The notes below the pieces were generated by a model. The model did not search any database. It was not told where the DNA came from and saw only the letters and a program-made list of their open reading frames with translations. Shown here piece after piece: positions 9,646 to 19,955 of a stretch of 64,000 bases of DNA; positions within the stretch are counted from its first letter, which is position 1, and every line of letters starts with the position of its first letter. This DNA is from Candidatus Symbiopectobacterium sp. 'North America'. GTDB taxonomy: Bacteria; Pseudomonadota; Gammaproteobacteria; Enterobacterales; Enterobacteriaceae. The position numbers and the translations under genes were made by a program. The stretch spans positions 28,092-92,091 of the forward strand of contig NZ_PEHF01000086.1 of assembly GCF_015762685.1 (NCBI RefSeq), in the 5' to 3' direction.

Positions 9646-10449
9646 TCAAATCCCCGATTGATCCCATTGAAGTATTGATCCATGTCCATCGTGGGGTTTG
9701 TCGCTTTCCGGACGCCCTACAATGCGCGCTGGCACACCCGCCGCCGTGGTATGCGCCGGAACCGGTTGCAACACCACGGAACCTGCGCCAATTTTTGCGC
9801 CACGCCCGACTTCAATATTACCGAGAATCTTGGCACCCGCGCCGATCATGACCCCTTCGCGGATCTTGGGATGGCGATCGCCGCTAGTTTTCCCGGTCCC
9901 GCCCAAGGTGACTGATTGCAGGATAGACAAGTCATTTTCCACTACCGCCGTCTCACCGATCACAATCCCGGTGGCATGATCGAGCATGATCTCACAGCCA
10001 ATGGTCGCAGCCGGGTGAATATCGACGCCAAAAGACACCGAAATCTGGTTCTGAAAATATATGGCCAGCGCTTTGCGCCCCTGATACCAGAGCCAATGAC
10101 CAATGGGGTAGGCCTGAAGCGCATGAAATCCCTTCAGGTAAAGCAGCGGCGTGGAGTATTTATCCACCTCCCGGTCACGCTGACACACCGCGCGAATATC
10201 GCACGCGGCTGACAGAATCATTTGTGGATCGGCACGGTAGGCCTCTTCCACCACTTCGCGAATGGCAATCGCGGGCATGATGGAATTTGCCAACTTGTTC
10301 GCCAGCATATAACTCAATGCGCTGCCCAGGTTTTCATGTTTCAGCAATGTGGCATGAAAAAAGCTGGCCAACATCGGTTCGCAATCAGCCAGCGACTGGC
10401 CTTCTGCTTTGATATTTGCCCACACCAATTCCAATTCATTAGTCGACAT
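9646..10449 (-). CDS. cysE: Serine O-acetyltransferase with a frameshifted C-terminal tail
   Basis: CysE acetylates serine with acetyl-CoA, the first step of cysteine synthesis, and its C-terminal tail docks into CysK. The N-terminal helical domain and the left-handed hexapeptide repeat domain are intact (VDIHPAATIG, MLDHATGIVIGE with catalytic His, GGDRHPKI-type loop, GVMIGAGAKILGNI). After ESDKP an extra C in a run of four (9693-9696, top strand) moves the frame. The parental tail MDMDQYFNGINRGFEYGDGI is still readable in the other phase, ending at 9627-9629. The current product has 267 residues and ends DQSGI, by chance keeping a terminal Ile. Catalysis should survive; CysK binding and feedback may not. 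The shift could be a homopolymer read error. Confidence 0.93.
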   Translation of the reverse strand: MSTNELELVWANIKAEGQSLADCEPMLASFFHATLLKHENLGSALSYMLANKLANSIMPAIAIREVVEEAYRADPQMILSAACDIRAVCQRDREVDKYSTPLLYLKGFHALQAYPIGHWLWYQGRKALAIYFQNQISVSFGVDIHPAATIGCEIMLDHATGIVIGETAVVENDLSILQSVTLGGTGKTSGDRHPKIREGVMIGAGAKILGNIEVGRGAKIGAGSVVLQPVPAHTTAAGVPARIVGRPESDKPHDGHGSILQWDQSGI

Positions 10450-10617
10450 TGCCTTCACTCCCCTGCCGCACCGTTCATTGCGATGCGCTGACACGTTGCA
10501 TTTATTGTTATCGCCCGGCACGCTTGCCAAAGACTCGCGTAGCCGCCAGCATACGATATAAAAGCCAAAAAACGCCAGAAGACCAGCGTCAGCGTTGGCC
10601 TCAAGGATAACGTTGTA

Positions 10618-11637
10618 TTATTCGCGCTCGCTTTCGTCTTTGCGCGTTCTACCAAGCAGGGTAAGCGCCGCTTCGCGCGCGGCCTTGCCACAGTATAAAA
10701 CCTGCCACAGTTGTTCACTGATGGGCATTTCTACCCCATGACGCTGCGCCAACGCCAGCACCTCTTTGGTATTGCGATAACCTTCCACCACCTGACCAAT
10801 CTGATCCTGAGCGCTTTGTACATCCAGTCCCTGACCCAGCATCATGCCAAAGCGGCGGTTACGAGATTGGTTATCGGTACAGGTAAGCACCAGATCGCCC
10901 AGCCCCGCCATCCCCATAAACGTGGCGGGATCAGCCCCGAGTGCCACGCCAAGCCGCGTCATTTCCGTCAGCCCACGCGTGATAAGCGCCGTGCGCGCAT
11001 TGGCACCAAAGCCAATGCCATCGGACATGCCAGCGCCAATAGCAATCACATTTTTTACCGCGCCGCCAAGCTGAACGCCTATAAGATCGGGGTTACTGTA
11101 GACGCGAAAGCTTTTACCGCAGTGCAGCAACGTTTGCAGATCGTCAGAAAACGTTTTGTCTGTCGCGGCTAGCGCGATAGCGGTGGGTAATCCCGCCGCG
11201 AGTTCTTTCGCGAACGTCGGACCAGAAATCACCGCCAGAGGCATCTCTTCACCTAATGCTTCACGCGCCACATCTTGCAACAAGCGCCCGGTTTCTGCCT
11301 CTAACCCTTTTGTCGCCCACACTAAGCGCGCATCGGCACGCAGCAGCGGTTTTAGCTGACGCAGAACGTCACCAAACACATGGCTCGGCACCACCACCAA
11401 AATATCTCGACTCGCCGCCAGCGCCTGCGCTAAATTAGACTCGAGGTGCAGCGTATCGGGGAAAGGCACATCCGGCAGGAACGCCTGGTTACACCGGGCG
11501 GTCTGCAATGTCTGTATGTGCGCAGGATCGTGTCCCCACAGCACCACGGAGTGGCCATTGCGGGCCAGCGTAATCGCCAGGGCGGTGCCGTATGAACCGG
11601 CACCGACCACTGTCATGGAAGCATGAGCAGTGCTCAT
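10618..11637 (-). CDS. gpsA: Glycerol-3-phosphate dehydrogenase [NAD(P)+]
   Basis: Reduces dihydroxyacetone phosphate to sn-glycerol-3-phosphate, the backbone for phospholipids. At 339 residues it is exactly E. coli length. The Rossmann loop [12 protein letters not shown] opens the protein. The substrate site shows [16 protein letters not shown] with the conserved lysine, and [20 protein letters not shown] follows. Its ATG shares one base with the secB stop (TGATG), indicating translational coupling in the order secB-gpsA-cysE. It is undamaged. Confidence 0.97.
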   Translation of the reverse strand: MSTAHASMTVVGAGSYGTALAITLARNGHSVVLWGHDPAHIQTLQTARCNQAFLPDVPFPDTLHLESNLAQALAASRDILVVVPSHVFGDVLRQLKPLLRADARLVWATKGLEAETGRLLQDVAREALGEEMPLAVISGPTFAKELAAGLPTAIALAATDKTFSDDLQTLLHCGKSFRVYSNPDLIGVQLGGAVKNVIAIGAGMSDGIGFGANARTALITRGLTEMTRLGVALGADPATFMGMAGLGDLVLTCTDNQSRNRRFGMMLGQGLDVQSAQDQIGQVVEGYRNTKEVLALAQRHGVEMPISEQLWQVLYCGKAAREAALTLLGRTRKDESERE

Positions 11638-12122
11638 CAGGCATCCAGGCGCGGTGCGCCGTTTTCACCTTCTGCGGACTGCCCTTCCGTTTGCTGTTGC
11701 AGATAGTTCATGAACAGCGCATCGAAGTTCACCGGCGCCAGATTCAACTGCGGGAATGTACCGCGTGTCACCATGCTGGCCACACATTCACGCGCATACG
11801 GGAACAGAATGTTCGGGCAGTAAGCGCCCAGGCAATGTGCCAGTTGCGTGCCTTCCAGACCGCCAACGGTGAAAATACCCGCTTGCTGAACTTCACACAG
11901 GAACGCGGTATTTTCGCCCAGCGTCGACGTTACCGTTACGCGCAGCACAACTTCATACACGTCTTCCGCCAGTTGGCTGGACGCCGTATCCAGATCCAGT
12001 TTAACTTCCGGTTGCCAATCCTGTTGAAACACCTGAGGAGCATTAGGCGCTTCAAAAGAGACATCCTTGGTGTAAATACGTTGAATCTGAAAAGTCATTT
12101 CGGCGGAGTTTTGTTCGGACAT
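11637..12122 (-). CDS. secB: Protein-export chaperone SecB
   Basis: Tetrameric cytosolic chaperone that hands unfolded precursors to SecA. The 161-residue product carries the family core: [19 protein letters not shown] near the start, [12 protein letters not shown], the CEVQQAGIF strand, the stretch [19 protein letters not shown], and [14 protein letters not shown] near the acidic tail. The ATG was chosen where homology begins; upstream codons are unrelated. Gene order secB-gpsA-cysE is conserved. The glutaredoxin gene grxC, which lies immediately upstream in E. coli, is not found here. Confidence 0.97.
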   Translation of the reverse strand: MSEQNSAEMTFQIQRIYTKDVSFEAPNAPQVFQQDWQPEVKLDLDTASSQLAEDVYEVVLRVTVTSTLGENTAFLCEVQQAGIFTVGGLEGTQLAHCLGAYCPNILFPYARECVASMVTRGTFPQLNLAPVNFDALFMNYLQQQTEGQSAEGENGAPRLDA

Positions 12123-12295
12123 GTTGGCTAATACCTTTAATGTTAACGTTTTTGATGCGCCGCATTCACCGTGTGGCAGCGGACGCCAATGTGTGCATTT
12201 AAAATCGAACAATGCGCGCAGGAAACCTGCGCCTGGTTACAACATACCATACCTTTACGGCATGCTTAAAAGACATTCGGCTTGCGCCATCGCGC
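12123..12295. other. yibN-secB gap; no grxC, one perfect hairpin
   Basis: In E. coli and most relatives the glutaredoxin 3 gene lies here. Translating this stretch by eye gives no CPYC motif or other trace of it. It holds a perfect hairpin GCGCAGG-AAA-CCTGCGC (12216-12232) that may end the yibN message or be a deletion scar. Confidence 0.5.
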
Positions 12296-12727
12296 TTATT
12301 TACCCTGCACCAGAGGAAGATTCTCACCGCTCCAGCCGGACAGGCCGTCTTTCAGAACAGACACGCGTTCAAAACCGGCTTTCAGCAAGTTGTCAGCGGA
12401 TTCACGCGAGCTGATACCGTTCACGCAAACGACGATCACAGGGCGTGCTTTATGTTTCTCCAACTCGCCCAGACTACCATTCTTAATGTCGTTAGGCAGA
12501 AGGTTGATGGCGTTGGCAATGTGACCACGACGGAAATCATCACGGTTGCGCAAATCAACGATAACTGCTTCTTCTTTATTGATAAGTTGAATGGCTTCGC
12601 CACGCGCGATTTCTTTCACATTGGAAAGCTTACTTTTCACGGTCATGACAATAACGGCAACCAACAGTGCAAGCCAGGCGATACTCATAATCGGATGCCT
12701 GCTTACGAACGACATAATCTCTTGCAT
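12296..12727 (-). CDS. yibN: Membrane-anchored rhodanese-domain protein
   Basis: A 143-residue protein, the same length as E. coli YibN. One N-terminal membrane helix ([16 protein letters not shown]) is followed by a cytoplasmic rhodanese domain: [20 protein letters not shown], then [20 protein letters not shown] containing a Cys-x-x-Gly loop where the sulphur-carrying cysteine would sit, then [12 protein letters not shown]. The family is linked to envelope and membrane-protein biogenesis, but its exact reaction is unsettled. The start ATG follows a GGGG-rich leader. The gene is intact. Confidence 0.92.
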   Translation of the reverse strand: MQEIMSFVSRHPIMSIAWLALLVAVIVMTVKSKLSNVKEIARGEAIQLINKEEAVIVDLRNRDDFRRGHIANAINLLPNDIKNGSLGELEKHKARPVIVVCVNGISSRESADNLLKAGFERVSVLKDGLSGWSGENLPLVQGK

Positions 12728-13047
12728 GGGGGGTAACAGCTCCCGAATCGGTTAATCAACAAAAATCAAGGTTTCTGAGTATACCTATGCGGTACAGCAA
12801 TTACAGCCTGTAACAACCAGTAAGCCGCTAAACTGTAACTCTATCTGTGGCATGAATCAGAAAAATCGTAGCAACCGCCGCTAACGGTTGTGACATGCAC
12901 CCTTTTTATCTATGCTTGATGCAGTTCATCCTGTGTAAACCTTACCTAAGATGCGCATCTCTGCAACATGTTCTTTCATTACCTGAAAGAGAAAAGCGCG
13001 GTAGGATGACTGGTCAGGGGCTGCCCATCGTGAAATAATCCCATCTT
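12728..13047. other. Gap between yibN and envC; expected gpmI absent
   Basis: About 320 bases without a gene. In E. coli the 2,3-BPG-independent phosphoglycerate mutase gene (gpmI/gpmM) lies here, upstream of envC. No remnant of it is recognisable in either strand. The stretch must still carry the divergent promoters for yibN and envC, but I cannot place them with confidence. Confidence 0.5.
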
Positions 13048-14364
13048 ATGAATAAGAAAGCGTCAGTGGTCTCGCCCCGAGTACCATGCAGTGTGCCTGC
13101 TCAGGGTTCAAACACAGGCAAATCGCCGCTGCATGCGCTGCTCGCGATATGTATCAGCGCGGTTTGCGTTGGGGCTTTTACGTGGCCGACGCTCGGGCTC
13201 GGTGCCGATAATCAGCAACAGCTCAAGACCCTGCAACAGGATATCGCGGAGAAGGAAAAACGCGTTCAAGAGCAGAAACAGCAGCGCAGTACGCTGCTCA
13301 ACCAGTTGCAGCAGCAAGAACAATCCATCGCCCGGGCCAGTCGCCAACTGCGTGACACCACGGGAACGCTTGCCACACTTAGCGAAGAGCTTAAAGCGTT
13401 GGCAACCTCCATCACCAAACTCGAAAACCAAAGAAAGCAGCAGGAAGCGCTGCTGGCACGCCAATTAGACGCCGCCTTTCGTCAGGGTCAACACAACGGC
13501 TTGCAACTGATCCTCAGAGGCGAAGAGAGCCAACGCAGCGAGCGTATTTTGGCCTACTTTGGTTACCTGAATGAAGCGCGCCAGCAAAACATCGCTGAGT
13601 TGCAACACACCCGCACCGAGCTCACCGCGCAGAAACGGCAGGTAGAGCAGAAGCAAGCAACGCAAAAAACGCTGCTCGCCGAGCAGCAAACACAGCAAAA
13701 GGCGTTGGAGCAAGCGCGGGGTGAGCGTAAACAAACCCTATCCACGCTGGAAAGTTCGCTGGAAAAAGATCGGCAGCAACTGACAGAATTACGACAGAAT
13801 AAAGCACGCCTGCGCGACCAGATTGCCCGCGCTGAACGCGAAGCCAAAGCGCGAGCCGAACGCGAAGCGCGCGAGGCAGCCAAGGTGCGTGAACGTGAAG
13901 AACAAGCCAAACTCAGCGGCAGCCGTTACCAACCATCGGAAAGTGAGCGTTCACTTATGGCGCGCACCGGCGGGTTGGGCCAACCTGCCGGTCAGGCTAT
14001 CTGGCCAGTGAGAGGGCGGGTTGAACACCGTTTTGGTGAACCCTTGCAGGGCGAATTGCGCTGGAAAGGATTGATGATCGCGGCACCAGAGGGTACTGAT
14101 GTTAAGGCCATTGCCGATGGCACCGTGCTGATGGCTGATTGGCTGCAAGGGTATGGACTTGTTGTGGTGTTGCAGCACGGCAAGGGAGACATGAGCCTGT
14201 ATGGCTATAACCAGAGCGCACTGGTGTCGGTCGGCGCACAGGTGAAAGCCGGACAACCGATCGCATTGGTGGGCACCAGCGGTGGCCAAAGCCAGCCTGT
14301 GCTCTATTTTGAAATTCGCCGTCAAGGTCAGGCGGTCAACCCACAACCTTGGTTAGGAAAATAA
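13048..14364 (+). CDS. envC: Murein hydrolase activator EnvC
   Basis: Periplasmic division protein that is recruited by FtsEX and switches on the amidases AmiA and AmiB. The 438-residue precursor has an N-terminal hydrophobic segment (LLAICISAVCVGAF), then a long Gln/Glu/Arg-rich coiled coil over roughly residues 55-285, including AALDAAFRQG-type and SERILAYFGYLNEARQ motifs. A C-terminal LytM/M23 fold follows: RVEHRFGEPLQGELRWKG, ADGTVLMADWLQGYG and GKGDMSLYGYNQSAL, ending NPQPWLGK. As in other EnvC proteins the LytM domain lacks a full zinc-ligand set, consistent with an activator. yibQ follows 25 bases on. Confidence 0.96.
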   Translation: MNKKASVVSPRVPCSVPAQGSNTGKSPLHALLAICISAVCVGAFTWPTLGLGADNQQQLKTLQQDIAEKEKRVQEQKQQRSTLLNQLQQQEQSIARASRQLRDTTGTLATLSEELKALATSITKLENQRKQQEALLARQLDAAFRQGQHNGLQLILRGEESQRSERILAYFGYLNEARQQNIAELQHTRTELTAQKRQVEQKQATQKTLLAEQQTQQKALEQARGERKQTLSTLESSLEKDRQQLTELRQNKARLRDQIARAEREAKARAEREAREAAKVREREEQAKLSGSRYQPSESERSLMARTGGLGQPAGQAIWPVRGRVEHRFGEPLQGELRWKGLMIAAPEGTDVKAIADGTVLMADWLQGYGLVVVLQHGKGDMSLYGYNQSALVSVGAQVKAGQPIALVGTSGGQSQPVLYFEIRRQGQAVNPQPWLGK

Positions 14365-14389
14365 CAGGGAAACCATTTTGCTGATACCG

Positions 14390-15325
14390 ATGTTACGAAA
14401 AGTACGCCGTCCGCTTCTCTTCACCTTGTTATTGGCATTTTGTACATGGGCGATGGCGGGAAAGCTGTCAATTGTGATTGATGATTTCGGCTATCGACCC
14501 CACAACGAAAACCAGATACTGGCGATGCCAACCGCCATCTCCATTGCGGTGTTTCCTAACGCACCCTATGCCCGTGACATGGCAGTAAAGGCCCACCAGC
14601 AAGGGCGCGAGATATTGATCCACCTGCCGATAGCTCCGATGGGAAAACAGCCTCTCGAGAAAGATACACTGCGCCCGGAGATGAGCAGTGAAGAGATCGA
14701 ACGCATTATCCGTCAGGCGGTAAATAACGTCCCTTACGCGGTCGGGTTAAATAACCATATGGGCAGCGCCATTACCTCCAGCCTGCCAGGCATGCAAAAG
14801 GTGATGCAGGCCCTCAACGCTTATAAGCTCTACTTTCTCGACAGCATGACTATCGGCAGCAGCCAATCCATTCCGGCTGCGGCGGGCACACACGTCAAGG
14901 TGATCAAGCGTAAGGTCTTTTTAGACGATACTCAGAATGAGGCGGATATTCGCACCCAGTTCAATCGTGCGGTGCAACTGGCACGCCGTACCGGTTCAGC
15001 CATTGCCATCGGTCACCCGCACCCCGCGACTATCAAAGTGCTGCAACAGATGTTGCCCACGCTGGATACCGATATCGTTCTGGTGCGCCCCAGCCAGTTG
15101 TTGAATGAGCCGGTTCACTACCAGACGCTGCCCTATGAACCTCGCCCTGCGCAACCAGCACATAAACCGTTCCTCAAACCGCAACTGTGTACTATTAAAC
15201 AGCCACTACCGCCGGTGGGTAACGACGTCTTCTTTAAACTGATCGGGGAAAGCTTACGTGGCAGTGCGCCCGTTCATTTTATTGAGCTGCGCTGGCGTAC
15301 CTGGTTCACATCCGGGGATAAATAA
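14390..15325 (+). CDS. yibQ: Divergent polysaccharide deacetylase family protein
   Basis: Secreted protein of the divergent polysaccharide deacetylase group, next to envC as in E. coli. From the ATG at 14390 there is a short signal peptide (RRPLLFTLLLAFCTWAMAGK). Next come LSIVIDDFGYRPHNENQILAMP with the Asp pair, ILIHLPIAPMGKQPLE, NNHMGSAITS, FLDSMTIG and IAIGHPHPAT. An upstream in-frame TTG (14378) is also possible but would put an odd extension before the signal peptide. The last 60 residues differ much from E. coli. No enzymatic activity is established for this branch. Confidence 0.9.
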   Translation: MLRKVRRPLLFTLLLAFCTWAMAGKLSIVIDDFGYRPHNENQILAMPTAISIAVFPNAPYARDMAVKAHQQGREILIHLPIAPMGKQPLEKDTLRPEMSSEEIERIIRQAVNNVPYAVGLNNHMGSAITSSLPGMQKVMQALNAYKLYFLDSMTIGSSQSIPAAAGTHVKVIKRKVFLDDTQNEADIRTQFNRAVQLARRTGSAIAIGHPHPATIKVLQQMLPTLDTDIVLVRPSQLLNEPVHYQTLPYEPRPAQPAHKPFLKPQLCTIKQPLPPVGNDVFFKLIGESLRGSAPVHFIELRWRTWFTSGDK

Positions 15326-15330
15326 ATGCA

Positions 15331-15358
15331 TAGCGCGCCCTGGCCTCGGGGCGCGCTA
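15331..15358. terminator. Bidirectional terminator-like hairpin between yibQ and tdh
   Basis: TAGCGCGCCC pairs with GGGCGCGCTA around a short loop, directly between two converging stop codons. The stem is long and GC-rich. Confidence 0.7.
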
Positions 15359-15366
15359 CGATGCCG

Positions 15367-16392
15367 TTAATCCCAGTGCAAAATCACTTTGCCAGATTGC
15401 CCAGAGCGCATCACATCAAAGCCCTGCTGAAAGTCATCTATTGGGAAGTGATGAGTGATAATCGGCGTTAAATCGAGGCCAGATTGGATTAATGACACCA
15501 TTTTATACCAGGTTTCGAACATCTCCTGCCCGTAGATTCCTTTGATCGTCAGCCCTTTGAAAATCACTTCGTTCCAATCAACCATCATCGGCTCCGGCGG
15601 AATGCCAAGCAGCGCCACCCGCCCACCGTGGTTCATGGCATGCAACAACGCGTGCATCGCGGCTGGCGCGCCGGACATTTTCAGGCCCACATCAAACCCT
15701 TCACGCATCCCCAGCGACAACATGACATCCGCCAGCGTCTCTTGCGCCATATTCACCGCTCGCGTAACGCCCATTTTGCGCGCCAGATCCAGTCGATATT
15801 CATTAACGTCGGTGATCACCACATGGCGCGTACCAACATGGCGGCACACCACCGCCGCCATAATGCCTATCGGACCCGCGCCTGAAATCAGCACATCTTC
15901 ACCGACCATATCGAACGACAGCGCGGTATGCACGGCATTGCCAAAGGGATCGAAAATCGCGGCCAGCTCATCAGAAATTTCATCGGGAATAGGAAACGCA
16001 TTAAATGCCGGGATCACCAGATATTCGGCAAAGGCACCGGGACGATTCACGCTAACGCCGATGGTGTTACGGCAAAGATGACGCCGTCCCGCGCGGCAAT
16101 TGCGGCAAAAACCGCAGGTGATATGCCCCTCTCCTGCCACGCGATCGCCAATCAGAAAGCCACTGACCTCCTGACCAATGGCAACGATTTCACCCACATA
16201 TTCATGCCCGACGATCATTGGAACGGGAATGGTCCTTTGCGACCAGCTATCCCAGTTGTAAATATGCACATCAGTACCGCAAATCGCCGTTTTGCGGATC
16301 TTGATCATGATGTCGTTGTGGCCCACCTCTGGCAACGGCGCATCCATCATCCAGATACCGGGTTCCGACTTCAGTTTGGCGAGTGCTTTCAT
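15367..16392 (-). CDS. tdh: L-threonine 3-dehydrogenase
   Basis: Zinc enzyme that oxidises threonine with NAD+ to 2-amino-3-ketobutyrate, which Kbl then splits to glycine and acetyl-CoA. At 341 residues it is full length. Motifs are [13 protein letters not shown] (catalytic zinc Cys), [10 protein letters not shown], the structural zinc cluster [15 protein letters not shown], and [12 protein letters not shown] for NAD+. The start is taken at MKALAKLK, in agreement with homologues. It lies 13 bases downstream of kbl on the same strand, forming the standard kbl-tdh operon. It is undamaged. Confidence 0.97.
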   Translation of the reverse strand: MKALAKLKSEPGIWMMDAPLPEVGHNDIMIKIRKTAICGTDVHIYNWDSWSQRTIPVPMIVGHEYVGEIVAIGQEVSGFLIGDRVAGEGHITCGFCRNCRAGRRHLCRNTIGVSVNRPGAFAEYLVIPAFNAFPIPDEISDELAAIFDPFGNAVHTALSFDMVGEDVLISGAGPIGIMAAVVCRHVGTRHVVITDVNEYRLDLARKMGVTRAVNMAQETLADVMLSLGMREGFDVGLKMSGAPAAMHALLHAMNHGGRVALLGIPPEPMMVDWNEVIFKGLTIKGIYGQEMFETWYKMVSLIQSGLDLTPIITHHFPIDDFQQGFDVMRSGQSGKVILHWD

Positions 16393-16405
16393 GCGTTTCC
16401 ATCCG

Positions 16406-17602
16406 TTAGCTGACGACACCAAGGCGTTTCCCAACCCGAATAAAGGCGGCTACAGCATGTTCTATCTGCTCCGAGGTGTGCGCGGCCGACATCTGCGTGC
16501 GAATGCGCGCTTGCCCTTGCGGCACCACGGGATAGAAGAAGCCAGTGACGTATACTCCTTCACGCTGCATGGCCAACGCAAAATCTTGCGCCAACCGCGC
16601 ATCGCCCAGTATCACCGGGATAATGGAGTGATCGGCACCCGCCAGCGTAAATCCAGCGGCCGTCATGCGCTGACGGAATAGCGCAGCGTTTTTCCACAGC
16701 TGTTCACGCAGTGCATCACCCTGTGCCAGCAAATCCAACACGGCAATGGAAGCCGTGACAATCGCGGGGGCCAGCGAATTGGAAAACAGGTAAGGACGGG
16801 AGCGTTGGCGTAGCCAATCAATCACCGGTTTACGCGCGGCAACATAGCCACCAGACGCACCGCCCAGCGCTTTGCCCAACGTACCGGTCAGAATATCAAC
16901 GCGTCCCATTACATCGCAGTATTCATGGGAACCTCGCCCTTGCTTGCCGACAAAACCCACCGCGTGCGAGTCATCTACCATCACCAGCGCACCATAACGC
17001 TCTGCCACATCGCAAATGCCTTTCAGGTTGGCGATCACGCCATCCATTGAAAAGACGCCGTCGGTCGCCACCATCAGCGTGCGAGCGCCTTCCGCTTTTA
17101 CCTTTTGCAACTGTGCTTCCAGTTGCTGCATGTCGTTATTGTCATAGCGATAGCGACGCGCTTTACACAACCGGACGCCATCAATGATCGAGGCGTGATT
17201 CAGCGCATCGGAGATGATGGCATCGTCTTCACCCAGCAGGGTTTCGAACAGGCCACCGTTCGCGTCGAAACAAGAGGAGTAAAGGATAGCATCTTCCATG
17301 CCGAGGAAATCCGCCAGCTTATGCTCCAGCGTTTTATGGATATCTTGCGTGCCGCAAATAAAACGCACGAACGCCATGCCAAAACCGTGGCTGTTCAACC
17401 CCGCTTTCGCTGCTGCAATCAAGGTTGGGTTGTCTGCCAACCCCAGATAGTTGTTGGCGCAAAAATTCAGCAAAGAGCCACCGTCGGCCACCTTGATATC
17501 CGCACGTTGAGCCGTGGTGATAACCCTTTCTTCTTTAAACAGGCCGTCAGTTCGCGCCGCCATCAGTTGTGCGGAAAGACGCTGATAAAACGATGCAGGC
17601 AT
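16406..17602 (-). CDS. kbl: Glycine C-acetyltransferase (2-amino-3-ketobutyrate CoA ligase)
   Basis: PLP enzyme that converts 2-amino-3-ketobutyrate and CoA to glycine and acetyl-CoA. The 398-residue length equals E. coli Kbl. The alpha-oxoamine synthase motifs are present: [43 protein letters not shown] and the PLP lysine in [17 protein letters not shown]. The start is at MPASFYQRL, with an AGGAGT-like site upstream. It is first in the kbl-tdh operon and divergent from rfaD. Confidence 0.97.
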   Translation of the reverse strand: MPASFYQRLSAQLMAARTDGLFKEERVITTAQRADIKVADGGSLLNFCANNYLGLADNPTLIAAAKAGLNSHGFGMAFVRFICGTQDIHKTLEHKLADFLGMEDAILYSSCFDANGGLFETLLGEDDAIISDALNHASIIDGVRLCKARRYRYDNNDMQQLEAQLQKVKAEGARTLMVATDGVFSMDGVIANLKGICDVAERYGALVMVDDSHAVGFVGKQGRGSHEYCDVMGRVDILTGTLGKALGGASGGYVAARKPVIDWLRQRSRPYLFSNSLAPAIVTASIAVLDLLAQGDALREQLWKNAALFRQRMTAAGFTLAGADHSIIPVILGDARLAQDFALAMQREGVYVTGFFYPVVPQGQARIRTQMSAAHTSEQIEHAVAAFIRVGKRLGVVS

Positions 17603-17845
17603 GGTATCACTCCTTTGTGTAAGCCCGCACACAGCTTAATCAATCCTGTTTATTACGGTGACAGATAACGCCACAGAATCTGAAAAATGCCAGGCGGGTC
17701 ACGACCTGCTGCGACACAGCCTCGGCAAAACCTTGCGGCAGCGCAAAATGGTGTACTGTCTGTAGTGCAACGAAATGTTATGATAGCAGTCATAAATAGT
17801 GTGGAGCGTGGTGCTTCACCCACGAGATTTACAAGGGTTACTCCC

Positions 17846-18778
17846 ATGATCATCGTCACAGGCGGAGCCGGCTTTATCGGCAGAAATATTGTTAACTCAT
17901 TGAATGACATCGGTTATCGAGACATTTTGGTGGTGGATAACCTGAAAGACGGCACCAAGTTTGTCAATCTGGTCGATCTGGATATTACCGATTACATGGA
18001 CAAGGAAGACTTCATCGCCAGTATCGTTGCAGGCGACGATCTGGGCGATATCGATGCCATCTTCCATGAAGGTGCATGCTCTTCCACCACGGAGTGGGAC
18101 GGCAAGTACATGATGGACAATAACTATCAGTACTCGAAAGAGGTGCTGCACTACTGTTTGGAACGTAGCATCCCGTTCCTGTACGCCTCTTCCGCAGCCA
18201 CGTACGGCGGGCGCACCAGCGACTTTATTGAAGAGCGCCAATACGAACAGCCGCTGAACGTTTACGGCTATTCCAAATTCCTGTTCGACCAATACGTGCG
18301 CGATATTCTGCCGCAGGCAGATTCGCAGATTTGCGGCTTCCGCTACTTCAACGTCTACGGCCCGCGCGAAGGGCACAAAGGCAGCATGGCGAGCGTCGCG
18401 TTTCATCTGAATAACCAGATCAATCAGGGCGAAAATCCAAAACTGTTCTCCGGCAGCGAAAATTTCCAACGCGATTTCATTTATGTTGGTGATGTGGCTG
18501 CGGTTAACCTGTGGTTCTGGCAGCACGGTGTTTCCGGTATTTTCAACTGCGGAACGGGTCGTGCCGAGTCGTTCCAGGCAGTGGCCGATGCCGTGTTGGA
18601 TTTCCACCAGAGAGGCCAGGTGGAATACATTTCTTTCCCTGAAAAACTGAAAGGCTGTTACCAGGCCTTCACGCAGGCCGATTTGACCAAACTGCGCGCG
18701 GCAGGCTACGACAAGCCCTTCAAAACGGTGGCTGAAGGTGTCAGCGACTATCTGACCTGGCTGAACCGCTCCGCGTAA
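17846..18778 (+). CDS. rfaD: ADP-L-glycero-D-manno-heptose-6-epimerase
   Basis: Makes the heptose donor for the LPS inner core. The 310-residue length equals E. coli. It is an SDR fold with TGGAGFIG at the start, [18 protein letters not shown], the S-Y-K catalytic set ([20 protein letters not shown]) and the conserved [19 protein letters not shown]. The ATG at 17846 is used because homology starts there, although codons continue openly upstream. It leads the rfaD-waaF-waaC-waaL series. It is intact. Confidence 0.98.
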   Translation: MIIVTGGAGFIGRNIVNSLNDIGYRDILVVDNLKDGTKFVNLVDLDITDYMDKEDFIASIVAGDDLGDIDAIFHEGACSSTTEWDGKYMMDNNYQYSKEVLHYCLERSIPFLYASSAATYGGRTSDFIEERQYEQPLNVYGYSKFLFDQYVRDILPQADSQICGFRYFNVYGPREGHKGSMASVAFHLNNQINQGENPKLFSGSENFQRDFIYVGDVAAVNLWFWQHGVSGIFNCGTGRAESFQAVADAVLDFHQRGQVEYISFPEKLKGCYQAFTQADLTKLRAAGYDKPFKTVAEGVSDYLTWLNRSA

Positions 18779-18791
18779 ACGCCACAACAAT

Positions 18792-18819
18792 GTGCGGCCG
18801 CACTCATCTATGGCCGCAC
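18792..18819. other. Stem-loop between rfaD and waaF
   Basis: GTGCGGCC and GGCCGCAC form an 8-base-pair stem around a 12-base loop in the 127-base gap. It may reduce read-through or protect mRNA ends; no T run follows. Confidence 0.45.
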
Positions 18820-18905
18820 GTTCCCGGTAAGCAGCAGGCACCGGATTGCATCCTTCGATGGCATTTTTCTGGCCGCCAAGCAACAGAACATAAAAGATAA
18901 ACGCT

Positions 18906-19955
18906 ATGAAAATCCTGGTGATTGGCCCATCGTGGGTGGGTGACATGATGATGTCCCACAGTCTGTATCGCTCGCTCAAAGCACAGTACCCGGATGCACA
19001 GATTGATGTCATGGCGCCGGCTTGGTGCCGCCCGCTGTTGGCCCGCATGCCGGAAGTGCGTCAGGCGCTGGCGATGCCGCTCGGGCACGGGGCGCTGGCG
19101 TTGGGTGAACGTCGGCGTTTAGGGGTGTCGTTGCGCGCGCAAGGTTACGATCGTGCCTATGTGTTACCGAACTCGTTTAAATCCGCGCTGGTACCCTTCT
19201 TTGCCAAGGTGCCAGAGCGCACCGGTTGGCGTGGCGAGATGCGTTATGGCTTGCTTAACGATGTGCGAGTATTGGACAAAGCCGCGTTTCCCCTGATGGT
19301 GCAGCGCTATGTCGCTCTAGCCTATCCGCGCGACCAGATTCATCGGGCTGAAGATCTTCCGCAGCCGCTACTATGGCCGCAGCTACAGGTCACACAGGCG
19401 GAAATCGACGCTGTGCTCCCCACCTTTGATTTAGTAAGCGAGCGCTCACTTATTGGTTTCTGCCCCGGCGCTGAATTTGGCCCTGCCAAACGCTGGCCGC
19501 ATTATCACTATGCCAGCCTGGCACAAACGCTGATTGAACGCGGCCATCACGTTGTACTGTTCGGCTCAGCCAAGGATAACGAGGCGGGAGAAGCGATACG
19601 CGATACGTTACCCGAATCTCTGCGTGCCTTTTGCACCAATCTGGCAGGCAAAACGTCACTGGATCAAGCCGTGGTGCTGATCGCCGCCTGTCACGCCGTG
19701 GTCAGCAATGACTCCGGATTAATGCACGTGGCAGCCGCGTTAAACCGCCCTCTGGTGGCACTCTATGGCCCCAGCAGCCCGGATTTCACCCCGCCGCTGT
19801 CACATCAGGCTAACGTTATCCGCTTGATTACCGGCTATCATCGCGTGCGCAAAGGCGATGGCGAGCAGGGATATCACCAAAGCCTGATTGATATTCAGCC
19901 TGAGCGCGTGTTGGAATCCTTGATGCCTTACCTCCAGACACAGGAACATCGCTAA
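18906..19955 (+). CDS. waaF: ADP-heptose--LPS heptosyltransferase II
   Basis: GT9 enzyme that adds the second heptose of the LPS inner core at the cytoplasmic face of the inner membrane. It has 349 residues against 348 in E. coli. Landmarks: MKILVIGPSWVGDMMMSHSL, DVMAPAWCRPLL, VLPNSFKSALVPFF, GFCPGAEFGPAKRWP, VVSNDSGLMHVAAALNRP and ALYGPSSPDFTPPLS. Its stop overlaps the waaC start by one base (TAATG), so the two are translationally coupled. Confidence 0.98.
   Translation: MKILVIGPSWVGDMMMSHSLYRSLKAQYPDAQIDVMAPAWCRPLLARMPEVRQALAMPLGHGALALGERRRLGVSLRAQGYDRAYVLPNSFKSALVPFFAKVPERTGWRGEMRYGLLNDVRVLDKAAFPLMVQRYVALAYPRDQIHRAEDLPQPLLWPQLQVTQAEIDAVLPTFDLVSERSLIGFCPGAEFGPAKRWPHYHYASLAQTLIERGHHVVLFGSAKDNEAGEAIRDTLPESLRAFCTNLAGKTSLDQAVVLIAACHAVVSNDSGLMHVAAALNRPLVALYGPSSPDFTPPLSHQANVIRLITGYHRVRKGDGEQGYHQSLIDIQPERVLESLMPYLQTQEHR

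Noticed and set aside
12120..12212. N-terminal extension of SecB
   Set aside because: The 30 extra codons match no SecB and read through intergenic sequence; homology starts at the ATG at 12122.
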